Assembly (NCBI RefSeq): GCF_040703125.1 | Contig: NZ_CP160035.1 | Span: 744,001 to 808,000, forward strand | Source of the DNA: Flavobacterium ovatum | GTDB lineage: Bacteria; Bacteroidota; Bacteroidia; Flavobacteriales; Flavobacteriaceae | DNA length: 64,000 bases | Direction of reading: 5' to 3' | Part shown: in pieces, positions 7,312-14,670 of the stretch | How positions within the stretch are numbered: position 1 is the first letter of the stretch | Layout of the letters: every line of letters begins with the position of its first letter | Notes under the pieces: generated by a model | What the model was told of the DNA's origin: nothing | The model's database searches: none | Seen by the model: the letters and a program-made list of their open reading frames with translations, nothing else | Program-made: the position numbers and the translations under genes

Positions 7312-8801
7312 ATAAAAAAGCTATAAATATTGTTTGGTTCAAACGTGATTTACGTTTTATAGATCACGAACCAATTTTTATGGCACAAAAAGAAAATATC
7401 CCAACACTCTTGGTCTACTTTTTTGAACCTTCGGTAATGAATTATGATGATTCTGATAGTCGTCATTGGCGCTTTATCTATGAATCATTACAGGAAATGC
7501 AATCAAAATTACAATCAATTGCGGCCGAAATTTATTATTTTCACAGTGAAGTAGAGTCCGTTTTTGAACAGTTACTCCAAGTGTATGAGGTAAAAACGGT
7601 TTTTTCACATCAAGAAATTGGTAACAAAATCACTTTCGATAGAGACAATACGATGCAATCTTTTTTTGACGAAAGGAATATATCTTGGAAACAATCTCAA
7701 ATGCATGGAGTCATTCGTAAATTAAAATCCAGAAGCGATTGGGAAAAACGTTGGGAAAAGGTCATGCGCGACATCCCAAAAACAATGGATTTTCAGACAT
7801 TAAAAGTACAACTTTTAGCGCCTGATTTTTACAAACATTTAAAAGGGAAAGCCCTTTCAACATTAATTACAACCCGCAATAAAAATTTTCAACAAGGGGG
7901 CGAATATTGGGCTTGGCGGTACTTGGATAGTTTTGTAAAAGAGCGTTATGTCAATTATAGCAAACACATTTCCAAACCCAGTTTAAGTCGAAAGGGCTGT
8001 AGCCGTTTGTCGCCTTATTTAGCCTATGGGAATATTAGCATGCGCATGGTGTATCAATATACCAACCAGCATTATGAAAATTCAACTAACAAAAGAGCCA
8101 TTCTGAATTTTGTTTCCAGATTGCATTGGCATTGCCATTTCATTCAAAAGTTTGAAGACGAATGCCGCATGGAATTCGAAAATGTAAACAAAGCTTATGA
8201 TGCACTTGTGAAGCCAAAAAATGAAACCTACATAAAAGCTTGGCAAGAAGGAAAAACAGGAGTGCCAATTGTTGATGCTTGCATGCGGTGCTTAGTGCAA
8301 ACCGGTTATATTAATTTTAGAATGCGCGCTATGGTAGTTTCCTTTTTTACGTTCAATTTGTGGCAAGATTGGCGCGAATTACATTTTTTGGCGCGACAAT
8401 TTTTAGATTATGAACCTGGAATTCATTATCCGCAATTGCAAATGCAATCAGGAACAACAGGCATTAATACGATTCGGATTTACAGTCCCATTAAGAACTC
8501 GGAAGATCACGATTCAGAGGGTGTTTTTATAAAAAAATGGTTGCCCGAATTGGCTGAAATTCCAGTCACATTACTTCATGAACCATGGAAGTTAAATCCA
8601 ATAGAACAACAATTTTACCAGTGCGAAATAGGGAAAGACTATCCTTTTCCAATTGTAGACATTGAAGAAACTAGAAAAAAAGCCAGCGCTATTGTGTGGA
8701 GTTTTAGAAAGAATAACGATGTGAAGGAAGAAGGCAAACGCATATTGAAAAAACATATAAATAATTCGAAAACTAAACCAATAAAAAAGAAAGCCAAATG
8801 A
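7308..8801 (+). CDS. Photolyase/cryptochrome, subgroup with WHCHF and QMQSGTTG motifs
   Basis: A 497-residue member of the photolyase/cryptochrome family. The N-terminal Rossmann antenna domain opens with NIVWFKRDLR. The C-terminal FAD-binding helical domain contains SRLSPYLAYGN (232-242), RLHWHCHFIQ (271-280), NFRMRAMVVSF (336-346) and HYPQLQMQSGTTG (373-385). These motifs match a widespread but little-studied bacterial subgroup, distinct from class I CPD photolyases. It starts with TTG at 7308, which overlaps the previous stop as TTGA; the first ATG lies well inside the Rossmann fold. Basic C-terminal tail. CPD repair, (6-4) repair or photosensing are all possible. Confidence 0.85.
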   Translation: MNKKAINIVWFKRDLRFIDHEPIFMAQKENIPTLLVYFFEPSVMNYDDSDSRHWRFIYESLQEMQSKLQSIAAEIYYFHSEVESVFEQLLQVYEVKTVFSHQEIGNKITFDRDNTMQSFFDERNISWKQSQMHGVIRKLKSRSDWEKRWEKVMRDIPKTMDFQTLKVQLLAPDFYKHLKGKALSTLITTRNKNFQQGGEYWAWRYLDSFVKERYVNYSKHISKPSLSRKGCSRLSPYLAYGNISMRMVYQYTNQHYENSTNKRAILNFVSRLHWHCHFIQKFEDECRMEFENVNKAYDALVKPKNETYIKAWQEGKTGVPIVDACMRCLVQTGYINFRMRAMVVSFFTFNLWQDWRELHFLARQFLDYEPGIHYPQLQMQSGTTGINTIRIYSPIKNSEDHDSEGVFIKKWLPELAEIPVTLLHEPWKLNPIEQQFYQCEIGKDYPFPIVDIEETRKKASAIVWSFRKNNDVKEEGKRILKKHINNSKTKPIKKKAK

Positions 8802-9511
8802 GTATTTTTTTAAAAGCCAACTGGGAAAATATTGTGATGGCAAATTATGAAATAGCACCAGATATTTTGTCCAAATATATACCACAAGGTGTTACACTAG
8901 ATCTGTATGATGGCAAAGCTTACATAAGTTTAGTGGGGTTTATGTTTAAAAATACTAAAATATTTAATGTTCCCATATACAAGTTTGGCACTTTCGAGGA
9001 AATTAATTTACGCTTTTATGTATCCAGAAAAGTGGGTAATATAACTAAAAGAGGCGTTGTATTTATTAATGAAACCGTTCCATATAAAGCCGTAGCATGG
9101 TTAGCAAATGCATTGTATAAAGAACATTACACAACGATTCCAACAAAACACCACTGGGATTTTTCCAAGAAAAATAAGGAAATAAAATACGAATGGTTGG
9201 TGGATAAAAAATGGAATAGTATCGTATTATCTGCTTGTAAAGAAAAAAAAGCTATGACAAAAAACAGTTTTGAAAGCTTCATTTTTGAACATTATTATGG
9301 ATACACAAAATATAGTGAGACCAGTACCGAAGAATATCAAATTGCGCATCCAAGCTGGTTAGTTAATGAAATTTTAGACTATAAAATTGATTGCCATTTT
9401 GAAAAAATGTACGGTAAGGGTTTTGCCGTTTTAGATAAAACAAAACCTACGTCAGTATTTTTAGCTGAAGGTTCTACTGTAGAAATCAATTGGAAAAGAA
9501 CTAAAATTTAA
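8798..9511 (+). CDS. DUF2071 (YqjF-like) family protein
   Basis: A 237-residue soluble protein resembling the DUF2071/YqjF family: an opening LKANWENIVMANYEI, then the segment YDGKAYISLVGFMFKNTK, then EINLRFYV and RGVVFINE. Members adopt an acetoacetate-decarboxylase-like fold and their reaction is unknown to me. The ATG overlaps the photolyase stop (ATGA), and a 4 bp gap separates it from the DUF2256 gene, so it belongs to the operon. DUF2071 genes often travel with photolyase genes in bacteria, which suggests but does not prove a related function. Confidence 0.8.
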   Translation: MSIFLKANWENIVMANYEIAPDILSKYIPQGVTLDLYDGKAYISLVGFMFKNTKIFNVPIYKFGTFEEINLRFYVSRKVGNITKRGVVFINETVPYKAVAWLANALYKEHYTTIPTKHHWDFSKKNKEIKYEWLVDKKWNSIVLSACKEKKAMTKNSFESFIFEHYYGYTKYSETSTEEYQIAHPSWLVNEILDYKIDCHFEKMYGKGFAVLDKTKPTSVFLAEGSTVEINWKRTKI

Positions 9512-9515
9512 ACTA

Positions 9516-9653
9516 ATGAAAGGCGTAAAAAAGCAAAACCTCCCCACCAAAATTTGTGTAGTCTGTCAAAGACCATTTGCTTGGCGCAAAAAGTGGAGTA
9601 CCATTTGGGACGAAGTAAAATATTGCAGTGATAAATGCAGAAGCAACAAATAA
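9516..9653 (+). CDS. DUF2256 zinc-ribbon microprotein
   Basis: A 45-residue protein, MKGVKKQNLPTKICVVCQRP followed by FAWRKKW and YCSDKCRSNK. C14 and C17, with C37 and C41, form a CxxC...CxxxC zinc-binding site. The LPxKxCxxCxRPFxWRKKW pattern defines DUF2256, a family repeatedly found beside photolyase and cryptochrome genes. It lies 4 bp after DUF2071 and 1 bp before the PhrB gene, inside the operon. It could be a nucleic-acid or partner-binding cofactor of the neighbouring photolyases; no function is established to my knowledge. Confidence 0.88.
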   Translation: MKGVKKQNLPTKICVVCQRPFAWRKKWSTIWDEVKYCSDKCRSNK

Positions 9654-9654
9654 C

Positions 9655-11190
9655 ATGAATAAAACGATACGACTCATTCTTGGGGATCAATTAAATAGCC
9701 ATCATACTTGGTTTAAAACTGTGGATAATTCAGTGGTTTATGTCATGATGGAAATACGCTCCGAAACCGATTATGCCACACATCATATTCAAAAAATAGT
9801 TGGTTTTTTTGCAGCAATGCAATCTTTCTGTGCGGAATTAAAATCTAAAAATCATCAAGTACTTTATATTCATTTGAATGATGAAACCAACTTGCATTCT
9901 TTTGAGAAAAACATTCAAAACTTAGTTTCGATTCACAATTTCACTCATTTTGAATACCAGTTGCCTGATGAATATCGTGTGGATTTGGATTTAAAAAATC
10001 TTTGTCAATCCCTTTCGATTACAAATTCGGTTGTTGATTCGGAGCATTTTTTTACTACTCGAGAGGAATTAGGTCTTTTTTTCGAAGGAAAGAAAACCTT
10101 TGTAATGGAAAGTTTTTATCGCATGCTTCGAAAAAAACACACCGTTTTGATGGACGGCAATAATCCGTTAACGGGGAAATGGAATTACGATGGTGAAAAC
10201 CGTAAAAAATTACCCAAAAATCACAAAGCAACCTGGCCTTTAGTTTTCGCTAATGATGTTACTGAGATTTATAATCAAATTCAGTTAACAACTATTAAAA
10301 CCATCGGAACTATTGACGCAAAAGCTTTTGTTTGGCCAATTAATAGAATACAGTCATTGCGATTATTAGATTTTTTTCTTGCAGAATGTTTGCCATTATT
10401 TGGGAGCTACCAAGATACGATGTCACCAAATGAATGGTCATTGTATCATTCTAGAATATCCTTTTCTATGAATTTAAAAATGATTTCACCACAAGAAGTT
10501 ATTGACAAAGCCATACAAGAATGGGGGAAAAGACCAGAGGAAATAGCGTACAATCAATTAGAAGGTTTTGTACGTCAGATAATTGGTTGGCGTGAGTACA
10601 TGCGGGGTATTTATTGGCTCAAAATGCCCGAATATGGCACTATGAACTTCTTTAACAATCAAGAAAAACTACCCGATTGGTTTTGGACCGGAAACACCAA
10701 AATGAATTGTTTAAAAGATGCCATAACCCAATCATTAAATTACGCATATGCACATCACATTCAACGGTTAATGATTACTGGCAATTTTGCGCTCTTAGCC
10801 GGAATTCATCCTGACGAATTAGACGCTTGGTATTTAGGAATTTATATTGATGCCATTGAATGGGTGGAAATCACCAATACTCGAGGTATGAGTCAGTTTG
10901 CTGATGGCGGAATTGTAGGCACAAAACCGTATGTAAGTTCGGCTTCTTACATTGATAAAATGAGTCATTATTGTGGCAGTTGCTTTTATAAAAAAGAACT
11001 AAAAACGGGTAAAAAAGCATGTCCTTTTAATAGTTTATATTGGAATTTTTATGACCGAAATGAAGCTAAGTTGAGTGAAAATCCAAGAATCGGAATGATG
11101 TATAGTGCCTGGAAAAAGATGAAACCAGAAGTAAAAGTTGCCTTATTAGAACAAGCTGATTATTATTTGAAAAATATCAATGAATTATGA
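9655..11190 (+). CDS. phrB: FeS-BCP type (6-4) photolyase PhrB/CryB
   Basis: A 511-residue member of the bacterial iron-sulfur cryptochrome/photolyase group (FeS-BCP). The opening IRLILGDQLNSHHTWF is typical. Four cysteines, C352, C440, C443 and C456, have the same spacing as the [4Fe-4S] ligands of Agrobacterium PhrB. Characterised members repair (6-4) photoproducts and bind FAD plus a lumazine antenna. I chose the ATG at 9655, 1 bp after the DUF2256 stop; an upstream frame from 9628 overlaps DUF2256 and adds no family sequence. The stop overlaps the CRY-DASH start. Confidence 0.93.
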   Translation: MNKTIRLILGDQLNSHHTWFKTVDNSVVYVMMEIRSETDYATHHIQKIVGFFAAMQSFCAELKSKNHQVLYIHLNDETNLHSFEKNIQNLVSIHNFTHFEYQLPDEYRVDLDLKNLCQSLSITNSVVDSEHFFTTREELGLFFEGKKTFVMESFYRMLRKKHTVLMDGNNPLTGKWNYDGENRKKLPKNHKATWPLVFANDVTEIYNQIQLTTIKTIGTIDAKAFVWPINRIQSLRLLDFFLAECLPLFGSYQDTMSPNEWSLYHSRISFSMNLKMISPQEVIDKAIQEWGKRPEEIAYNQLEGFVRQIIGWREYMRGIYWLKMPEYGTMNFFNNQEKLPDWFWTGNTKMNCLKDAITQSLNYAYAHHIQRLMITGNFALLAGIHPDELDAWYLGIYIDAIEWVEITNTRGMSQFADGGIVGTKPYVSSASYIDKMSHYCGSCFYKKELKTGKKACPFNSLYWNFYDRNEAKLSENPRIGMMYSAWKKMKPEVKVALLEQADYYLKNINEL

Positions 11191-12479
11191 AAACAGCAAT
11201 CGTTTGGTTTAAAACAGATTTACGATTACACGATAATGAAACACTCATAAAAGCAATTGCGCAAAGTGAGACCATTATTCCTGTCTATTGTTTTGATGAA
11301 TCCCATTATAAAACAACTGATTTTGGGTTCAAAAAAACAGGCAGTTTTAGAGCACCATTTTTATTGGAATCTCTTAGAGATTTAGATTTAAATTTACGCG
11401 CTATTGGATCAGGACTTCTTATCCTGAAAGGAAAACCAGAGGAAGAAATCCCTAAACTTGTTCAGCAATACAGAGCTACTAAAGTTTTTGCAAAACGAGA
11501 AGTTTCTTATGAAGAAAAACAAAGCGAAGCATTAGTGCAAGCGGCACTTTTTAAAGTAAGATGTGAACTTGAAACCTTTAGCACAAGTACTTTGTATCAT
11601 GCTGAAGATTTACCTTTTTCAATTAAAGACATTCCAGATATGTTTACCAATTTTAGAAAAAAAACAGAGAAAGATGCGGTAATTAGAACAGCATTTGTAG
11701 CGCCCACGCAAATCACATCTCCTGAAATAAAACCAATCGATTTACCTTTATTGAAAGATTTAGAGGTGCTTTCTGTGTCAATGGATAAGCGATCAGCAAT
11801 CCAATTCAAAGGAGGTGAATCTGAGGCTATAAAACGATTGAACTATTATTTTTTTGAATCCAAAAGCATATCCAATTATAAAGAAACCAGAAACGGATTA
11901 GTTGGTTTAGATTACTCATCAAAATTTTCTGCGTGGTTGGCCATGGGCTGTATTTCACCACGATTTATTTATCAAGAATTAACAAAATATGAACTGGAAT
12001 TTGGTGCAAATGAGTCCACGTATTGGTTGGTTTTTGAACTATTATGGCGCGATTACTTTAGGTTTATGATGAAAAAGTATAAAATCAAATTCTTTCAAAA
12101 ATCAGGAATTCAGGGTAAAGGATCACAAATAAATGAACCTAATAAGCAACAGCTTCAAGATTGGATTGACGGTAAAACTGGAGTCGCTTTTGTAGATGCT
12201 AATATGATTGAATTGAAATTAACTGGATTCATGAGCAACCGAGGGCGTCAAATTGTCGCCAGTTATTTATGCAATGATTTAAAGCTGGATTGGCGTTTGG
12301 GTGCCGCTTATTTTGAACAACAGTTGATTGATTATGATGTGTGCAGCAACTGGGGAAATTGGGCGTATCTAGCAGGAGTAGGAAACGATCCAAGAGGCAA
12401 TCGTCATTTCAATATTGAAAAACAAGCGACTGATTATGATAAAAAACAAATCTTTAGAAATTTGTGGCTCAATTCATAA
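11187..12479 (+). CDS. CRY-DASH cryptochrome
   Basis: A 430-residue cryptochrome of the DASH class. TAIVWFKTDLRLHDNETL begins the Rossmann domain. The FAD domain shows YKETRNGL and YSSKFSAWLAMGCISPR, then LLWRDYFRFM and the end motif CSNWGNWAYLAGVGNDPRG, all characteristic of DASH proteins. Known members bind FAD and methenyltetrahydrofolate and repair CPDs mainly in single-stranded DNA. It is the last gene of the operon; its ATG overlaps the phrB stop (ATGA). A hairpin at 12577 is the likely transcript end. Confidence 0.93.
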   Translation: MKTAIVWFKTDLRLHDNETLIKAIAQSETIIPVYCFDESHYKTTDFGFKKTGSFRAPFLLESLRDLDLNLRAIGSGLLILKGKPEEEIPKLVQQYRATKVFAKREVSYEEKQSEALVQAALFKVRCELETFSTSTLYHAEDLPFSIKDIPDMFTNFRKKTEKDAVIRTAFVAPTQITSPEIKPIDLPLLKDLEVLSVSMDKRSAIQFKGGESEAIKRLNYYFFESKSISNYKETRNGLVGLDYSSKFSAWLAMGCISPRFIYQELTKYELEFGANESTYWLVFELLWRDYFRFMMKKYKIKFFQKSGIQGKGSQINEPNKQQLQDWIDGKTGVAFVDANMIELKLTGFMSNRGRQIVASYLCNDLKLDWRLGAAYFEQQLIDYDVCSNWGNWAYLAGVGNDPRGNRHFNIEKQATDYDKKQIFRNLWLNS

Positions 12480-12576
12480 GTAAGAATTTTAACCTTATAA
12501 AGGCATTGCACTCTTGATAAGCTCCGTATGTGATTATTATTATTTTTAATAATTTATCTCAGAACTAAAATAAGAA

Positions 12577-12600
12577 AGCCATTCAATTTCTCGAATGGCT
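12577..12600. terminator. Hairpin between convergent genes
   Basis: AGCCATTC (12577..12584) pairs with GAATGGCT (12593..12600), with A-rich DNA before and after. It separates the CRY-DASH gene from the minus-strand gene ending at 12623 and can serve both. Confidence 0.6.
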
Positions 12601-12622
12601 AAAATATATATATTTTGACAAT

Positions 12623-13378
12623 TTAATTATCCTTGTAAAAAAAATCGTGAATTTTTATAATTTCACCTCGCCCAATCTGTACTAAATTTTTTGTTTCTTT
12701 AATAAAAACACCTAAAGACTTCTCGTTATAAATAAATTTCATTTCAGGCGAATAGTCAGTTACCAAATACATGTCACCAGCTAATTTAAAGAAAGGGATT
12801 ACTAATTTACTTTTTACCTTAACTCCATTGTTTACAATCTTCCCATCTATTAAAGTTTCCTTTATAAAATTTTTATCCTTTTTAGCTGAAGAAACTTGTA
12901 CATATGACGTCATCATATTTGTCCATTCTTTGGTATCAACCAAAAACCATTTTACTTTATCGAAATTTATGCCATATTCACTTATCCAGCCATGACTTGT
13001 AAAACCAAACAACACCTGTTTTTTCCCATCAAGGACAGGAGAATCACCTTCTTTGAATTCTTGTATTTTAAAAGATATTACTGAGGTAGCAGACATATCA
13101 CTTAGCTTCTTACCATTAAAATCAAGCGTTTCTAGAGAGAAACTTGTTAATTCAGGATGATTTGATAAAACCCATTCAGTAGCTGTCAACTCAGCTTGCT
13201 CCTTCATTTGCTCAACAGCTGCGAGTCCTGCCCCAATAGCAAGTAGACCACCTGCAACTGCAGCGAGTCCTAATCCATTATTTTGAGCTTTTAACCCTTT
13301 TGGAATTAAACATATTGTAAAAATGAGCAGATATAAAACTACTTTTCTCAAGTACAGCTTTTTTACGTTTTCTTTCAT
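12623..13378 (-). CDS. Exported protein of unknown function with glycine-rich segment
   Basis: A 251-residue protein that I do not recognise. A basic N-terminus, a hydrophobic segment at about 11-26 and a KAQ cleavage-like site near 30-32 indicate export. A second short hydrophobic stretch follows directly, rich in glycine and alanine (LGLAAVAGGLLAIGAGLAAVE), and could be a glycine-zipper membrane helix. The rest is soluble, with ATEWVLSNHPEL and a C-terminal ending FFYKDN. It is monocistronic between two hairpins. Confidence 0.6.
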   Translation of the reverse strand: MKENVKKLYLRKVVLYLLIFTICLIPKGLKAQNNGLGLAAVAGGLLAIGAGLAAVEQMKEQAELTATEWVLSNHPELTSFSLETLDFNGKKLSDMSATSVISFKIQEFKEGDSPVLDGKKQVLFGFTSHGWISEYGINFDKVKWFLVDTKEWTNMMTSYVQVSSAKKDKNFIKETLIDGKIVNNGVKVKSKLVIPFFKLAGDMYLVTDYSPEMKFIYNEKSLGVFIKETKNLVQIGRGEIIKIHDFFYKDN

Positions 13379-13513
13379 TATAGATAAATTTTAAAATTTT
13401 AATAAAAACACCATTTACAGTCTTCGCAAAGAAACAACTCCAGTAAGCTGGACACAATACCCACTTTTAGTGATATTCTGAAAAAATAATCTTAGAAAAA
13501 CACTAAACCCACC

Positions 13514-13549
13514 GCACAAAAAAAGCCACTCAATTTCTTGAATGGCTTT
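13514..13549 (-). terminator. Terminator downstream of the GIY-YIG gene
   Basis: AAAGCCA (13522..13528) pairs with TGGCTTT (13543..13549). Read on the minus strand, the hairpin is followed by a run of T. It would stop transcripts from the GIY-YIG/tRNA-remnant locus. Confidence 0.6.
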
Positions 13550-13558
13550 CTTATTTTG

Positions 13559-13615
13559 TAGTCTCTCTTGAGCTCGAAGCAACCCCGATAGCTATCGGAA
13601 TGATTAACAGTCTGA
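13559..13615 (-). pseudogene. Truncated tRNA-Asn remnant with palindromic insertion
   Basis: The plus strand keeps CTCTTGAGCTCGAAGCAA, close to the 3' half of the intact tRNA-Asn genes (CTCTTGGGCTCGAACCAA), then the palindrome CCCGATAGCTATCGG, then TGATTAACAGTC of the anticodon arm. The 5' half is missing and is replaced by the end of the GIY-YIG reading frame, whose last three codons lie within the anticodon arm. Confidence 0.65.
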
Positions 13616-13891
13616 ATATTTTTGTTGTAGTTTTTCAATCATTTCAGGATATAACTTTAAATTTCGAATATAAACCTGACTTTTCATTGATTTAATATGT
13701 TTTTCAATTTCTAGACCTTGAGATTTTGATATACATTCAATTGTTAAGAATACAGTCCAATCATTTGCATTATGAGTAAACTTTCTGTTTTCAGCATTTT
13801 GATGAAATAGCAATCTTTCATTTAGATTTTCAGTAAATCCAATATAAAACTTACCTAGTTTTTCCGAAAAAAGCATGTAGACTATATTCAT
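13604..13891 (-). CDS. GIY-YIG nuclease family protein
   Basis: A 95-residue single-domain GIY-YIG protein, standard length for the YhbQ/UvrC-like small type. The motif is present as VYMLFS (Y5) and FYIGFT (Y16, G18), followed by NLNERLLFH with R26 and H30; an acidic residue in LEIEKHIKS is the likely metal ligand. Small proteins of this kind are putative structure-specific or homing-type nucleases. The stop codon lies inside a tRNA-Asn remnant and the gene follows the tRNA-Asn array on the same strand. This suggests an insertion at, or recombination with, a tRNA gene. Confidence 0.85.
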   Translation of the reverse strand: MNIVYMLFSEKLGKFYIGFTENLNERLLFHQNAENRKFTHNANDWTVFLTIECISKSQGLEIEKHIKSMKSQVYIRNLKLYPEMIEKLQQKYSDC

Positions 13892-13910
13892 AAATATCTT
13901 TTTATAAATA

Positions 13911-13941
13911 CAAAAAGCCCGACATCACTGTCAGGCTTTTC
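13911..13941 (-). terminator. Terminator of the last tRNA-Asn gene
   Basis: AAAAGCCCGACA (13913..13924) pairs with TGTCAGGCTTTT (13929..13940) across a four-base loop. On the minus strand a T-run follows. It sits 8 bp after the 3' end of the tRNA at 13949. Confidence 0.8.
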
Positions 13942-13948
13942 AAATTTG

Positions 13949-14022
13949 CTCCCTCTCTTGGGCTCGAACCAAGGACCCTCTGATTAACAGTCAGATGCTC
14001 TAACCAACTGAGCTAAGAAGGA
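13949..14022 (-). tRNA. tRNA-Asn (GTT), copy 1
   Basis: A 74 nt cloverleaf on the minus strand: acceptor TCCTTCT pairs with AGAGGGA, D-arm GCTC/GAGC, anticodon loop CTGTTAA with anticodon GTT, T-arm CTTGG-TTCGAGC-CCAAG, discriminator G. CCA is not encoded. It follows the two pseudo-tRNA units and has its own terminator. It has no promoter of its own that I can see, so it may depend on read-through. Confidence 0.95.
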
Positions 14023-14110
14023 AACTATATAATATGCAACATTGGAGATATAAATCTCCGTTTATTTTAAAAACAAAAAATCCAGTTTTACAAGTGAATT
14101 TTTTTAACAA

Positions 14111-14198
14111 CTCCCTCTCTTGAACTCAAACCAATCCCGATAGCTATCGGGACTCAGAATTATCAGTCAGATGCTCTAACCAACTGAGCTAAGAAGGA
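14111..14198 (-). pseudogene. Pseudo-tRNA-Asn, copy 2, with palindromic insertion
   Basis: An 88 nt relative of the flanking tRNA-Asn genes. Acceptor and D-arm are intact, but the anticodon arm is altered (loop CTGATAA, stem mismatched), the T-loop reads TTTGAGT so the invariant C56 is lost, and TCCCGATAGCTATCGGGA (14135..14152) occupies the variable-arm position. The terminator hairpin that follows is also degraded. Identical in sequence to copy 3. Confidence 0.8.
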
Positions 14199-14286
14199 AA
14201 CTATATAATATGCAACATTGGAGATATAAATCTCCGTTTATTTTAAAAACAAAAAATCCAGTTTTACAAGTGAATTTTTTTAACAA

Positions 14287-14374
14287 CTCCCTCTCTTGAA
14301 CTCAAACCAATCCCGATAGCTATCGGGACTCAGAATTATCAGTCAGATGCTCTAACCAACTGAGCTAAGAAGGA
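14287..14374 (-). pseudogene. Pseudo-tRNA-Asn, copy 3, with palindromic insertion
   Basis: Same 88 nt sequence and same defects as copy 2. The enclosing units 14023..14198 and 14199..14374 are a perfect 176 bp tandem duplication by direct comparison. The insertion would fold as a seven-pair hairpin with an AGCT loop, superficially like a class II variable arm. Confidence 0.8.
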
Positions 14375-14426
14375 AACTATATAATGTACAACAATGGAGA
14401 TATACGTCTCCGTTTAATTTAAAAAA

Positions 14427-14458
14427 CAAAAAATCCAGTTTTACAACTGGATTTTTTT
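14427..14458 (-). terminator. Terminator of tRNA-Asn copy 4
   Basis: AAAAAATCCAGTT (14428..14440) pairs with AACTGGATTTTTT (14445..14457). In the two pseudo-tRNA units the right arm has changed to AAGTGAATTTTT, which breaks the pairing. Confidence 0.8.
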
Positions 14459-14463
14459 AGTAG

Positions 14464-14537
14464 CTCCCTCTCTTGGGCTCGAACCAAGGACCCTCTGATT
14501 AACAGTCAGATGCTCTAACCAACTGAGCTAAGAAGGA
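14464..14537 (-). tRNA. tRNA-Asn (GTT), copy 4
   Basis: Same 74 nt sequence as copy 1, with anticodon GTT, intact arms and discriminator G. It is the promoter-proximal gene of the array, has an intact terminator directly behind it (14428..14457) and a good promoter about 75 bp upstream. It is probably the main expressed tRNA-Asn. Confidence 0.95.
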
Positions 14538-14612
14538 AACTGTATATTGTATTGCGTACAGGTATATTTATGTGCTTAGTAAGAACGTTGTATTTGTTTG
14601 TCTAAGCGGTTG

Positions 14613-14642
14613 CAAAGATAGAGCTAAATTTAATATTTGCAA
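14613..14642 (-). promoter_or_regulatory. Promoter of the tRNA-Asn array
   Basis: The minus strand carries TATCTTTG (-7 box, 14620..14613) with TTG (14642..14640) exactly 19 bp upstream. This is the consensus Bacteroidota spacing. Confidence 0.6.
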
Positions 14643-14670
14643 GCAAAAAATAAAAAAAATTTACTTTTTT

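Larger units (their letters stand above)
14023..14374. repeat. Perfect tandem duplication, two 176 bp units
   Basis: Each unit contains a spacer (with the small hairpin GGAGAT/ATCTCC and a decayed terminator) and one pseudo-tRNA. The two units show no difference on base-by-base reading, which means a very recent duplication, gene conversion or an assembly artefact. Confidence 0.9.

Noticed and set aside
14111..14374. The two 88 nt units read as functional class II tRNAs (long variable arm)
   Set aside because: The anticodon stem does not pair properly, the T-loop lost C56, and the downstream terminators are decayed.
13949..14537. The regular repeats considered as a CRISPR array
   Set aside because: The repeated unit is a tRNA gene with spacer, only four units exist, spacers are not unique, and no cas genes are near.
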